Source: a virus. From it: a DNA stretch of 20,405 nucleotides. The DNA lies in the IMG/VR virus record IMGVR_UViG_3300032291_002409, positions 1 through 20,405 of that record. One strand, 5' to 3'. This document shows, piece by piece, positions 1 through 7,482 of this stretch. The position numbers and the translations under genes were made by a program. Below the pieces are notes generated by a model, which was given only the letters and a program-made list of their open reading frames with translations, had not been told where the DNA came from and searched no databases. The number at the start of each line of letters is the position of its first letter. Position 1 is the first letter of the stretch.

Positions 1-2
1 TA

Positions 3-860
3 TCTGAATACGATGATATACTTGATAGTTCAGATTCTCCTTATGGTGCTGACCAGCCTTCTGTGTTTACTGCCTTAGCTGCTTTTTTTTTTGATTTAGG
101 CGGAGGAGGTTCACAGGACTTAGCAAGTGTTTTAAATGTTGGCAATACATCAGGCTCAAACGATATTGCGTTCGATTCTACTTATGGTCTTTATTTTAAT
201 AATACTTCCCGACTAAGAGAGGGAACTATAGATGCAGGTCTTGGAGGTACAAAAGGTATTGCTCAAATTTGCGCCGTTGGTTACGAGTTAAAATGGGAAG
301 CTGGCAGGTTATACGTAATGGATGGTAATGGTATTTACATTAGACATTCATTGTATAATTTTACAATACCACCTTCTGTAAATGATGATTCTTCAAAAGG
401 TTATTTAGTTGGTAGTCGCTGGTCATTAGATGATGGTAATGTTTATGTTTGTTCGGATTCTACAACTGGTGCTGCTGTTTGGACATTAGAAACTGTTACA
501 ATCCCTATTGATATTCAGGCTGCATGTAGTGATGAAACTACAGCATTAACAACTGGTACTGCTAAAGTTACATTTAGAGTTCCATGTGCTATTACTTTAA
601 CATCAGTTAGAGCATCACTTACAACAGCACAAACTTCAGGTTCTATCTTTACAGTAGATATAAATGAAGGTGGAACATCAATTTTAAGTACCAAGCTAAC
701 AATAGATAATACAGAAAAAACATCTGTAACTGCTACTACTCCTGCTGTTATATCTGACACAGCATTAGCTGATGATTCAGAAATAACAATTGACATTGAC
801 CAGATAGGAGATGGAACTGCAAAAGGATTGAAAATAACTCTAATTGGTGTACGCTCATGA
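3..860 (+). CDS. Tail-fibre / receptor-binding-type structural protein, 5' end missing
   Basis: The reading frame is open from the left edge of the window (285 codons from position 3), so the gene starts outside it; a GTG at 63 is only an internal possible start. A glycine-rich stretch leads into a QDLASVLNVGNTSGSNDI motif often seen in phage fibre proteins. A second segment, GYLVGSRWSLDDGNVYVC followed by DSTTGAAVW, is the common 'GxxVGSxW...YVCxDxTxGxAVW' fibre motif. The last ~110 residues, beginning at SDETTALTTGTAKVTF and ending in GLKITLIG, form a beta-rich C-terminal domain typical of phage appendage proteins. The role inferred is host contact at the tail tip. The stop codon overlaps the next start (ATGA, 857-860). 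The family assignment is by motif memory; the exact receptor is unknown. Confidence 0.75.
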   Translation, partial: SEYDDILDSSDSPYGADQPSVFTALAAFFFDLGGGGSQDLASVLNVGNTSGSNDIAFDSTYGLYFNNTSRLREGTIDAGLGGTKGIAQICAVGYELKWEAGRLYVMDGNGIYIRHSLYNFTIPPSVNDDSSKGYLVGSRWSLDDGNVYVCSDSTTGAAVWTLETVTIPIDIQAACSDETTALTTGTAKVTFRVPCAITLTSVRASLTTAQTSGSIFTVDINEGGTSILSTKLTIDNTEKTSVTATTPAVISDTALADDSEITIDIDQIGDGTAKGLKITLIGVRS

Positions 861-1651
861 TAATAAATCCATACGCTTTCGGTGTTAGCTATGACCCTGA
901 TGCTTTAGCTTTCATAACAGCAGCAAACATTACTAACAACACTCAGAAACTTGCAATAAATCAACTTGTTATAGATTTAAAGTTTTATGGTATTTGGACA
1001 AAAATGTATGCTATCTATCCTTTTGTGGGAGGAACAGCAAGTACACATAAATGGAATTTAAAAAATCCTCTTGATACTGATGCTGCATACAGACTAACAT
1101 TTAATGGTGGTTGGACACATAGTGGTACAGGTATACTTGGCAATGGTGTTAATAGCTATGCAGATACAAAGTTAGGGATGAATGTTCTTCCTCAGGACAA
1201 TGCTCATATATCAATTTATAGCAGAACGAATACTACTGCAAATATTATAGATATGGGAGTCCAATACACAACAATATCTTTTAGTTCTTTTATTAGCTGT
1301 AAACTATCAGGCAATTTTAATAGTAGACTAAACACATCAGGTTTTACAGATGGACTTACTGCCAATGCAGATTCAAGTGGTCAATATATCTCCTGGCGAT
1401 CAAACAATCTAAAAATTACCACAAAGAAAAATCTAAATACAGGAAATGCTTTTAATCAGACATCTACATCAGCTGGTGGATTTACTTTCCCATATTTCAT
1501 AGGTAATTTAAACTTTAATAATTCTCCTCTAAACGGTTACTATTCAAATCGTGAATATGCTTTTGCTACACTTGGAGAATACCTTGGGGCAGGAAATGAG
1601 ATAAATTTATGCAATATTATAACTACATTTCAAACAACAATAGGTAGGTAA
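857..1651 (+). CDS. Lectin-like (concanavalin/LamG-type) phage structural protein
   Basis: This is a 264-residue protein with no signal peptide or membrane segment, rich in N, T, S, G and aromatic residues, as beta-sandwich appendage proteins are. The segment FNGGWTHSGTGILGNGVNSYADT (residues ~83-105), followed by regularly spaced beta-like stretches, resembles the concanavalin/LamG-like domain proteins encoded in Bacteroidota phage fibre loci. The C-terminal end, IITTFQTTIGR, also matches my recollection of that group. The start overlaps the stop of the upstream fibre gene by ATGA, implying coupled translation and a shared structural role. A carbohydrate-binding function at the tail tip is inferred from fold resemblance and position. 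It could instead be a purely structural baseplate protein. Confidence 0.6.
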   Translation: MIINPYAFGVSYDPDALAFITAANITNNTQKLAINQLVIDLKFYGIWTKMYAIYPFVGGTASTHKWNLKNPLDTDAAYRLTFNGGWTHSGTGILGNGVNSYADTKLGMNVLPQDNAHISIYSRTNTTANIIDMGVQYTTISFSSFISCKLSGNFNSRLNTSGFTDGLTANADSSGQYISWRSNNLKITTKKNLNTGNAFNQTSTSAGGFTFPYFIGNLNFNNSPLNGYYSNREYAFATLGEYLGAGNEINLCNIITTFQTTIGR

Positions 1652-1653
1652 GT

Positions 1654-1863
1654 ATGATACAGGTAGGACTTTTAAAATTAGATGAATACGAGCAGATTGT
1701 CGGACAATTGTTTGATGAAGATAGCTACTTTAACCCAATCCAGGACGCAAACGATGACTGGGTAATAAGTACAGAAGAAATAAATTTTTGCACTAACCCT
1801 GAATTTCAATGGGTTAAATATTTACCATTAATAGAGTATCAACCAAAAGCGATTGAGTTATGA
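1654..1863 (+). CDS. Small conserved phage protein, function unknown
   Basis: This 69-residue acidic protein starts two bases after the preceding stop and overlaps the holin start by ATGA (1860-1863), so it lies inside a coupled operon and is very probably translated. It contains an N-terminal LLKLDEYEQIVGQLFDEDSYFNPIQD stretch (about residues 6-31), then DDWVISTEEINFC and a tryptophan/proline-rich end. I see no signal peptide, membrane segment or catalytic motif. Small acidic proteins of this kind often sit between fibre and lysis genes in Bacteroidota phages, where a chaperone or accessory structural role is possible but unproven. Confidence 0.6.
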   Translation: MIQVGLLKLDEYEQIVGQLFDEDSYFNPIQDANDDWVISTEEINFCTNPEFQWVKYLPLIEYQPKAIEL

Positions 1864-2414
1864 CACATTCAGAATTATTAAGCATTGAAACGATTCTCAA
1901 TTGTATGTTTAAATACAAGCAAGTGAATCTATCTAAACTATTAAATTACACAACTGGTATGACCCTTGTCCTTTTGTTTGTCCCATTTTTAGAGAAATGG
2001 ATATGGAGTCCTTTTTGGACACTAATCATATTCATGATGGTTGTTATCTTAGATTTTATTACTGCGGTTGCTTGCTCATGGAATGAGAAGAAATTCGTGA
2101 CAAGCAAAGCTATTAAAGTTCCTTTCACTTTGGTAGCATACTTTATTTTATTTGCAATCCTGCATAGCTTAGAGAAGGTTGTAGGTGCTTTTGAGATGCA
2201 CAATATCTTAAATCCTGAAGCATTTAGATTTTTAGCTATAAGCACATACTTTCTTTGCTTTGCAATTAACTTATTGTCTGCATTGAAGCACATGAGCAAA
2301 CTTGGATTAGTACCAAAAGCAGTAGAAAAATACATCTCAAGGTTTATAGATGTACATAAGAATAAATTCGACAAAGAAATGACTAAAGAAGATAAGCAAG
2401 ATGATAATAAGTAA
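1860..2414 (+). CDS. Phage holin (holin-4/toxin-secretion type)
   Basis: This 184-residue protein has four likely membrane segments at about residues 32-46, 52-72, 86-104 and 122-141, followed by a charged, lysine/aspartate-rich tail (about 165-184). The segment VVILDFITAVACSWNEKKF (61-79), then VTSKAIKVPFT, fits the class of phage holins (Phage_holin_4_1, PF05105) in which a membrane-embedded Asp is followed by a basic loop and a conserved Lys. The role is to permeabilise the cytoplasmic membrane at the end of infection so that endolysin reaches the cell wall. The start overlaps the previous stop by ATGA, and its last 14 bases overlap the next gene. An endolysin candidate is not adjacent here but occurs at 19988 and, on the other strand, at 6806-7252. 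Confidence 0.78.
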   Translation: MTHSELLSIETILNCMFKYKQVNLSKLLNYTTGMTLVLLFVPFLEKWIWSPFWTLIIFMMVVILDFITAVACSWNEKKFVTSKAIKVPFTLVAYFILFAILHSLEKVVGAFEMHNILNPEAFRFLAISTYFLCFAINLLSALKHMSKLGLVPKAVEKYISRFIDVHKNKFDKEMTKEDKQDDNK

Positions 2415-3546
2415 AGAGTTAAAGGTATATGCCATTACAAACATGGTCATATTTTTGGATGTTGACTATGGTCTTATGCAATCTGTCGCAAAAGGTGCTG
2501 TTCGTGTATATCCTTTTCAAGCACCTAATCAAGGTTTTAGATTTGTAGACATCCGTTCAAATCAGATAATTGCTCAGATTCAAGATTGGGCAATGGTAAA
2601 AGATAGCACAGGAACAGCCTGGGGTATATCCTACATAGATACTTTAGAAAAACTATGTCTGTTCTTACAGGAAGATGGAATCATCGAAGCAGAAAACGTA
2701 AGCTATGACAATTCTATCAGCTTACTAACGGCAACAGATGTACAGGATGCTATAGATGAATTATCGCAGTCTTATATTATGTCCAGCACTGAATGGAGTA
2801 GAACGCTTGGTGCGCCTGTTGCGCTTAATAATGGAGATACTGCAAATGGTTTTACTTTCTTTTCCGATCTTACTAACAGAGTAGCAGCAGGATGTACTGC
2901 CTACAATGAATTTTTTATAAGATTTACAAGAAAGCTTGACTTGTCAGGTGCTTCAGGTACAGCTAATATAAATGTAGGTGGTGTAAACTATTTAATTACT
3001 TACAATACCACTCTAATACAGACAGCAACAGATTTTGTAAACTTACACGCTTTATCTATTAAAGCTGCTACTGGTATTGTAGTTGCTGCTGTAGGAGATA
3101 TTTTAAGATTTGGCGATATTACATCTACTAATATCAATGCTATTACTATTACTAATCTTAGTGGAACTCTAAATGGTCTTTTTATTGCATCTGTAGGAGA
3201 CCATGTCATAGTACCTTATACTACAGAACCATATAATGGATTAAGAATACATCATAATTTCAGAGTAAATTTCGATATCTCAACAGGTTCAGAACAAACA
3301 TTAGCACTATCTTTGAGGAGATGGTTAGATGACAGTATTATAGGCAGCGAGATACCTGTAGAACGTTCTACCGATGTAGCAGGACAACAATTTAATTTTA
3401 TAACTTATACATCAGGAGCATCAGACCCTTTTGTTACAGGTGGTTTTTATTTTTCTTTAAGAAATAATTCAGGACAGAATGTTAGTATAGAGGGTAATGT
3501 AGGTATTTTAATACAAAATTATTTTCAGAAAGCTGTTAAATTCTAA
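2401..3546 (+). CDS. Fibre-like structural protein with an inserted domain
   Basis: This is a 381-residue protein. Its N-terminal ~100 residues look like a virion-anchoring segment. Residues 109-121 (LTATDVQDAIDEL) form the helical motif common in phage fibres just before a receptor domain. Residues ~181-270, starting SGASGTANINVGGVNYLITY, look like a separate small beta/alpha domain (the 'GTANINVxGxxY...TATDFV..HA' type) set inside a C-terminal beta-sandwich. The flanking halves, ~135-180 and 271-381, would form that sandwich. It starts inside the holin tail (14-nt overlap) and is the last gene before the two-way terminator. Tail appendage/receptor binding is the inferred role; it is not an enzyme by any motif I can see. 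Confidence 0.65.
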   Translation: MIISKELKVYAITNMVIFLDVDYGLMQSVAKGAVRVYPFQAPNQGFRFVDIRSNQIIAQIQDWAMVKDSTGTAWGISYIDTLEKLCLFLQEDGIIEAENVSYDNSISLLTATDVQDAIDELSQSYIMSSTEWSRTLGAPVALNNGDTANGFTFFSDLTNRVAAGCTAYNEFFIRFTRKLDLSGASGTANINVGGVNYLITYNTTLIQTATDFVNLHALSIKAATGIVVAAVGDILRFGDITSTNINAITITNLSGTLNGLFIASVGDHVIVPYTTEPYNGLRIHHNFRVNFDISTGSEQTLALSLRRWLDDSIIGSEIPVERSTDVAGQQFNFITYTSGASDPFVTGGFYFSLRNNSGQNVSIEGNVGILIQNYFQKAVKF

Positions 3547-3552
3547 AAAAAT

Positions 3553-3570
3553 AACCCCTATAAAGGGGTT
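3553..3570. terminator. Bidirectional intrinsic terminator between convergent operons
   Basis: A 7-bp perfect stem AACCCCT/AGGGGTT encloses a 4-nt ATAA loop. On the plus strand it is followed by TTTTATTATT. On the minus strand it is followed by an A-then-T7 run, read from the A tract at 3544-3550. It lies in the 30-bp gap between the stops of the rightward fibre operon and the leftward replication operon, so it can end both transcripts. Confidence 0.85.
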
Positions 3571-3576
3571 TTATTA

Positions 3577-4068
3577 TTAAAACGGCAGCTTTTCTTCATT
3601 CATGAAAGGCTCTTCTCTTTTCAGCTGATTAAATTGCTCGGATGTTAGGTTAAACTTCTCCTGAATCTGCTCTAACATTAAATCTCCATGCTTAACTTTT
3701 AGTAACATGGCTTTCATCTGATTCTCTGTTGGGTATGGTAACTCTACTGCTGGTGTATATTCCTCCTCTTTCTTCTCAGATTTGTTACTCATCTTCTTAG
3801 CATAAGAACCTATGATGTCGGTGTAGTATTTGCCTTCATGTTCCCGGTAAGATACTTTGCCTTCTAAATAGCATAAATCCCCTTTATCTGCCTTGAATTC
3901 CTTAAAGATAGTGCATTGATGCCATTGTGTATTCTCTTTCCACTCTCCATTCTTATCCTTATAAGACTCTGATGTTGCCAGGGAAAAACTTGTAAGCTTG
4001 TCTCCGCTTTTTGTGTCCTTAATTTCGATTTTGCCAATCCTTCCAATCAGCGTGATTTTGTTAATCAT
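3577..4068 (-). CDS. ssb: Single-stranded DNA-binding protein
   Basis: The protein is 163 residues from the ATG at 4068. A longer open frame to 4131 exists, but MINKITLIGRIGK is the canonical SSB N-terminus, and the bases just upstream are the A/T-rich leader usual here. The OB-fold spans residues ~1-95 with the conserved ATSESYKDKNGEWKENTQWH segment (31-50) and a KGDLCYLEGKVSYRE strand. The C-terminus NEEKLPF is a short version of the acidic '-DDxxPF' tip that recruits replication and repair proteins. Between them, residues ~113-152 look helical (EQIQEKFNLTSEQFNQLK), which ordinary bacterial SSBs do not usually have. It coats single-stranded DNA during phage replication and recombination. 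It is the last gene of the leftward operon, 131 bp after the helicase gene. Confidence 0.92.
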   Translation of the reverse strand: MINKITLIGRIGKIEIKDTKSGDKLTSFSLATSESYKDKNGEWKENTQWHQCTIFKEFKADKGDLCYLEGKVSYREHEGKYYTDIIGSYAKKMSNKSEKKEEEYTPAVELPYPTENQMKAMLLKVKHGDLMLEQIQEKFNLTSEQFNQLKREEPFMNEEKLPF

Positions 4069-4173
4069 GTTTTTTAATTTTATGTTTATGAATTTTTTTG
4101 AACTTGTTTGTCTTTCTGTTGCCTGGCGCAAGGTTGTTAGTCATTATAAATATTCCGCTACCAAGACAAAAAA

Positions 4174-4181
4174 CAAAAATA
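4174..4181 (-). promoter_or_regulatory. Possible -7 box of an internal ssb promoter
   Basis: On the minus strand the bases read TATTTTTG, an exact match to the Bacteroidota TAnnTTTG element, about 105 bp before the ssb start in the only sizeable gap of the operon. No TTG was found at the expected -33 distance, and the region is T-rich, so this is weak. The 131-bp gap (4069-4199) otherwise holds nothing I can identify. Confidence 0.25.
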
Positions 4182-4199
4182 AATATTGCAAATAGCATA

Positions 4200-5912
4200 T
4201 TATAGAACATTTTTTAAGTTAATCTGTACACATCTACCAATCAAACCACTCGAAAATCTTGTTGTGCTACGCTTGGATGCTCCAGGATGTCTTAGTAGTA
4301 TCGTTGCATAGCTTACTGCCCATGGTGTCCTGCTCAAAACTTGTTTTATAAATGTAGATGTATTCAATATTACTAAGTATTTCTCCTTTTTCTCCTCTAT
4401 CACTCGTATTCCTAATCTCTGTAATCTCTCATCCGCTGCGCTTTGCTTTATTTTAGATTGTGGGTCATATTTAGAAGCATAATCTACGAGTTCCCCTACG
4501 GTTAGTGTGCCAATGTAATCTCCTTCTATCCTTGTCTCATTCTGTAGTATTGTCTGTAAACATCTCTGCTCATCTGTCAGTTCTTCTCTGTCTTCCAATA
4601 TTCCTTTCATGTCAAGTATTGCAGCAGATTCTTCAAGTGCTTCTTTAGGACTAACAACATCATCATTCCAGGTATGCCACCATCCTCCCAATAGTGCGCC
4701 ATATTGGTCCCCGATTGCTCTATCTTCTGTAAGTTCTGTTATGGCTTCAGTAAACATATTTATACTTTGCAATAATTGTGGTAACATATTTACCATCCTT
4801 GCAATAAATCTTAGACCATAATCTCCTTTTATAATCTCCTTCCTTCTCTTGTTTAATTCTTTAAACTTGTCAGGATTAGGATGCTTTGCCAATTCAAATA
4901 TTGTGAATCTCCTTTTATCAGAATCATTAACAAGTTGAGGATTGATACTAACAAATAAAAAACAACTGCGGACAAAATAATCCGTTGCCTTTCCATCCTT
5001 TCCTCCTTTTGGGATGGCTGGAGATTTCTCAGATGATCCTGCCCGGGCAAGTGCGATAACTTCCTGCATTCTTCTTGCTGCATTCTCATCATTACCTTCA
5101 GATTCATCTATCGTTACAGGCATAGCATCAGAATTTAACTTCTGTCTTATCGCTGCCTCTGTCGCAGATGTTCCCTGTGCGTTTATACAAAAATCAGATA
5201 GAACAGGATTTATTATCTGTTCTAAGACATAACTCTTACCGTTGCCCCTTGGTCCAGTAATCCAGGCATGAGGTCTCCAAGATAATGCTCCACAAATAGA
5301 TGCAATAGCTAACCATCCAGCAAGTAATTTACCATCTGCATAGGTTTGCCAATTTAATGAGCAGAGAATCTTAGTAAGCAAAGAACTTTCCATCTTATCC
5401 ATTGCTGATTCGATTGGAATTTTTATGTTCTTTCTCATCTCGTAGGTATATTCTGTCTCTATTGTACCAAGATTAAATCGGCACTTATTTGTAAGTAACT
5501 GCATTCCGCTATGGAAGATAATTCTATCAGATTCTTTCCATGCTCCTCTGCCTCGTATGTTCTGTAAGTCAAAATATCCGACAGCATTGGACATCTTTAC
5601 AAGAAAATCAGATATTGCTTCACTTTTAGCAAACATAGGATTATCCCAAAATTCAATGGGTGCAAGTGATGTAAGATGCTGTTTAGTAAATTTAGATGTG
5701 CTGTATGCCAAAATAGCATTTGACATTCTCGAGTAAAAGTAAAATCTCTGAACTCTGCTTTCAGTATCCCATCCGAGTGGCTTAAAATAACCACCAACAA
5801 AACCTCTGTTATCTAAGGTTGGTGTGTTGCCAGGTGCAGGTTCTGCCTTGACTCTTTTCTTTTTTATTTCGGGTTTAGGCTCATCGCCCCAGCTAATTGG
5901 TAGTTTTTTCAT
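4200..5912 (-). CDS. Phage replicative helicase (AAA+/SF3-like, DUF927-related ATPase)
   Basis: This is a 570-residue protein. A basic N-terminal ~30 residues precede an all-purpose N-domain. The ATPase core then starts at WRPHAWITGPRGNGKS, with Walker A GPRGNGKS at 220-227. A Walker B-like VTIDESEG lies at 266-273, a sensor-type FVSIN at 320-324 and a candidate arginine finger KRRF at 333-336. The spacing and the ATEAAIRQ and RMQEVIALARAGSSE stretches match the phage family that carries this helicase with or without a fused primase. Residues ~440-570 look like a winged-helix tail. No TOPRIM or prim-pol motif is visible, so this copy appears to be helicase only. Its start overlaps the upstream stop by ATGA (5909-5912). 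Role: unwinding DNA at the replication fork. Confidence 0.8.
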   Translation of the reverse strand: MKKLPISWGDEPKPEIKKKRVKAEPAPGNTPTLDNRGFVGGYFKPLGWDTESRVQRFYFYSRMSNAILAYSTSKFTKQHLTSLAPIEFWDNPMFAKSEAISDFLVKMSNAVGYFDLQNIRGRGAWKESDRIIFHSGMQLLTNKCRFNLGTIETEYTYEMRKNIKIPIESAMDKMESSLLTKILCSLNWQTYADGKLLAGWLAIASICGALSWRPHAWITGPRGNGKSYVLEQIINPVLSDFCINAQGTSATEAAIRQKLNSDAMPVTIDESEGNDENAARRMQEVIALARAGSSEKSPAIPKGGKDGKATDYFVRSCFLFVSINPQLVNDSDKRRFTIFELAKHPNPDKFKELNKRRKEIIKGDYGLRFIARMVNMLPQLLQSINMFTEAITELTEDRAIGDQYGALLGGWWHTWNDDVVSPKEALEESAAILDMKGILEDREELTDEQRCLQTILQNETRIEGDYIGTLTVGELVDYASKYDPQSKIKQSAADERLQRLGIRVIEEKKEKYLVILNTSTFIKQVLSRTPWAVSYATILLRHPGASKRSTTRFSSGLIGRCVQINLKNVL

Positions 5913-6280
5913 TGTAATGATTTTTGACTGTACTTATCTCCAAGATAATCCATGAATATTTCTGTTCTTCGAATGCTTTCTGTCCTTGCCTGCTCTCTGC
6001 CATATAGTCCTTCAATCTTTCTGATAGACATCTCATCTATTCTTTCAATTTTCGGGGGTTGCAAGGTAGTTTTTTCTGTTGGTACTTCCAAATAAATTAC
6101 TTCCTGTTCTACATTCTTTATTTCTTCTATCATCTCAGAAATTAGTGCTAACTGTCTTTCTTTCATCTCTCTGTAGTTCTTTCGCTTTACCTCATCTTTA
6201 AACCAGGCATCCATCCGCTTGGCTTCATCTATCAAATCTTGTAGTAGTTTTTCTGCATCTGTGATTAGTCTGTCATTCAT
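5909..6280 (-). CDS. Coiled-coil hypothetical protein in the replication operon
   Basis: This is a 123-residue, highly charged protein. Residues ~1-60 are a heptad-like helix (EKLLQDLIDEAKRMDAWF, then KERQLALISEMIEEIKNVE). A proline-containing linker follows, then a second charged helix IDEMSIRKIEGLYGREQART (81-100). There is no membrane segment, signal or catalytic motif. It starts 2 bp after the DUF3310 gene and overlaps the helicase start by ATGA, so the two are probably translated together. A helicase-loader or accessory role would fit the position but nothing in the sequence proves it. Confidence 0.6.
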   Translation of the reverse strand: MNDRLITDAEKLLQDLIDEAKRMDAWFKDEVKRKNYREMKERQLALISEMIEEIKNVEQEVIYLEVPTEKTTLQPPKIERIDEMSIRKIEGLYGREQARTESIRRTEIFMDYLGDKYSQKSLQ

Positions 6281-6282
6281 AG

Positions 6283-6495
6283 TTATCGTTTTTTAATTTG
6301 AGAAATCTTTCTTTCTAAATACCATTTAGCTTTTTCCAGGTCTTGCAACATATCTTCTTTCTTTCCTGCTCTCGATATGTACTTTACTGCATTTCCTAAG
6401 TGGAAATCTAACTGCCAATTCTCTATTACTTTGATGGTCTCATACATATTTAATTCTCCACCATAATGCTCAGGATGATTCACTTGTTCTTTCAT
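6283..6495 (-). CDS. DUF3310 family protein
   Basis: This 70-residue protein carries the whole DUF3310 (PF11753) signature: NHPEHYGGELNMYETIKVIE at residues 6-25, FHLGNAVKYISRAGKK at 31-46, then LEKAKWYLERKI. The domain is widespread in phage replication/nucleotide loci and is sometimes called a nucleotide-kinase-like protein, although its biochemical activity is not firmly settled. The length is near the minimum for the family, so no extra domain is present. It overlaps the upstream VRR-NUC gene by ATGA (6492-6495). A role in nucleotide or replication metabolism is a reasonable inference from family and position. Confidence 0.88.
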   Translation of the reverse strand: MKEQVNHPEHYGGELNMYETIKVIENWQLDFHLGNAVKYISRAGKKEDMLQDLEKAKWYLERKISQIKKR

Positions 6496-6809
6496 ACTCT
6501 TTCTATTTTTGCTATGCCTCCAGCCTGGATGACATTGTTTATAAAATTTTGTTGTTCTTCACTTACCTTACCGTTTTCTGTCTTTACTTCTACCGCTGTA
6601 AAGATAGCCATCTTCTTACCTACCATCTCTTCTGTAATCTCCACTTCTGTCCATCCAATTAGATCGGAACTGCCTTTACATAGTCCAAACTTAATAATTC
6701 GCTTTACTCCATTGTATTCTTGGTATCCTGTGCCTGTATTATTTCTAAACAATACACCACTTTTCGAATGTGCTGCCATGATTCTTATGTAATGCTTCTG
6801 CTCTTTCAT
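6492..6809 (-). CDS. VRR-NUC domain nuclease
   Basis: This 105-residue protein is a single VRR-NUC (PF08774) domain of the PD-(D/E)XK superfamily. It has FRNNTGTGYQ at 21-30, then GLCKGSSDLIGW (42-53) with the metal-binding Asp at 49, then AVEVKT (72-77) with the E-x-K pair at 74 and 76, and the EEQQNFI helix (84-90). Stand-alone phage versions of this nuclease are thought to cut branched DNA structures, in the manner of Holliday-junction enzymes. It overlaps both neighbours by 4 bp (ATGA), consistent with a replication/recombination operon. All expected catalytic residues are present, so an active enzyme is likely; its true substrate is an inference. Confidence 0.88.
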   Translation of the reverse strand: MKEQKHYIRIMAAHSKSGVLFRNNTGTGYQEYNGVKRIIKFGLCKGSSDLIGWTEVEITEEMVGKKMAIFTAVEVKTENGKVSEEQQNFINNVIQAGGIAKIERV

Positions 6810-7252
6810 AATTCTCTAAACTTTTCTAAGTATTTTAATGTAGCATTCATTTTGTAACCTGCTGGTCCACCATTCCACATTCTTGCCAGGTCTTCGTATG
6901 TCGGATATTTACCATGTCTCATCGCATAAGTATGGCAATTTATTCCCATTACTGCCCAAAAAACGTGTTCTGCCTTGACTGAATCTGCCATATCTTTATG
7001 ATTGTAATTCAACAGGTCTTGCAAGCCACTTCCTTTTACACAAATATCATGAATTCCGTATCTTCCAATGGCTCTACCGCCATCTCCGATAGCATTATCT
7101 GTGTTAAGTGATTCTATCTCTCCAATCTTTCTAATAAATTCACTATCACAAGTATCTCTATAAACATAGATAGTTTTATAGATTATCTCTTTCTTATGTT
7201 CTTGGCAGCCAATAATACAAAAGGCTGCCAAGATATAAATTAAATTGCTCAT
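6806..7252 (-). CDS. Lysozyme/transglycosylase-like lipoprotein
   Basis: This is a 148-residue protein. The N-terminus is a short hydrophobic signal with a lipobox IIGC, so lipidation at Cys16 is predicted, although the n-region lacks a basic residue. The rest resembles the lysozyme-like/SLT superfamily: RKIGEIESLN (41-50) with a candidate catalytic Glu47, AIGDGGRAIGRYGIH (54-68), then a tryptophan-containing helix and ARMWNGGPAGYK (123-134). These match phage muramidase/transglycosylase-type endolysins. Position in the early leftward operon and a lipid anchor are unusual for a lysis enzyme. Alternatives are a wall-remodelling or superinfection-related lipoprotein. The start overlaps the upstream gene and the end overlaps the VRR-NUC gene by ATGA. 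Confidence 0.7.
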   Translation of the reverse strand: MSNLIYILAAFCIIGCQEHKKEIIYKTIYVYRDTCDSEFIRKIGEIESLNTDNAIGDGGRAIGRYGIHDICVKGSGLQDLLNYNHKDMADSVKAEHVFWAVMGINCHTYAMRHGKYPTYEDLARMWNGGPAGYKMNATLKYLEKFREL

Positions 7253-7482
7253 TTCAATTGTTTTTTTTCTACTGGAATAAATCCTGTGCCAGTTCCTTCA
7301 TTGCCATGTATCCGAATAAAGTCAATCTCTACCTTTGCAGATTCAATGATTACACTTGCCAGGCTTGTAATAGATTTTGACTTGAATACTTCTTTCTCCA
7401 TATCGCAATCAGGGTCCATAAGTTTTTCAATCTGTTCGAAAAGAAGGTTTCTTAAATCCTCAATTTTATTTTTTGTTGGCAT
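7249..7482 (-). CDS. Small conserved phage protein
   Basis: This 77-residue protein starts with a helix containing IEDLRNLLFEQIEKLMD (7-23). A second helix, SLASVIIESAKVEIDFIRIHG (40-60), is followed by a GTGTGFIP end. The pattern of 'LRxxLFExIExL ... AxxIIxSAKVExDFI' recurs in small phage proteins encoded near HNH or regulatory genes, but I know of no established function. Its first 17 bases overlap the HNH gene and its stop overlaps the lipoprotein gene by ATGA. It is soluble, with no cysteine pairs that would suggest a zinc site. Confidence 0.6.
   Translation of the reverse strand: MPTKNKIEDLRNLLFEQIEKLMDPDCDMEKEVFKSKSITSLASVIIESAKVEIDFIRIHGNEGTGTGFIPVEKKQLK

Noticed and set aside
515-796. 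93-codon minus-strand frame in the fibre gene
   Set aside because: It is antisense to a well-supported fibre C-terminal domain; its valine-rich composition is what the reverse of a Thr-rich beta protein gives.
1946-2374. 142-codon open frame on the minus strand across the holin
   Set aside because: It lies entirely inside a convincing membrane-protein gene, has no operon context on that strand and no recognisable motif; it is a shadow frame.
4069-4131. 63-bp upstream extension of ssb
   Set aside because: Added residues precede the canonical MINKITLIGRIGK N-terminus and do not look like OB-fold sequence; the ATG at 4068 has a normal A/T-rich leader.
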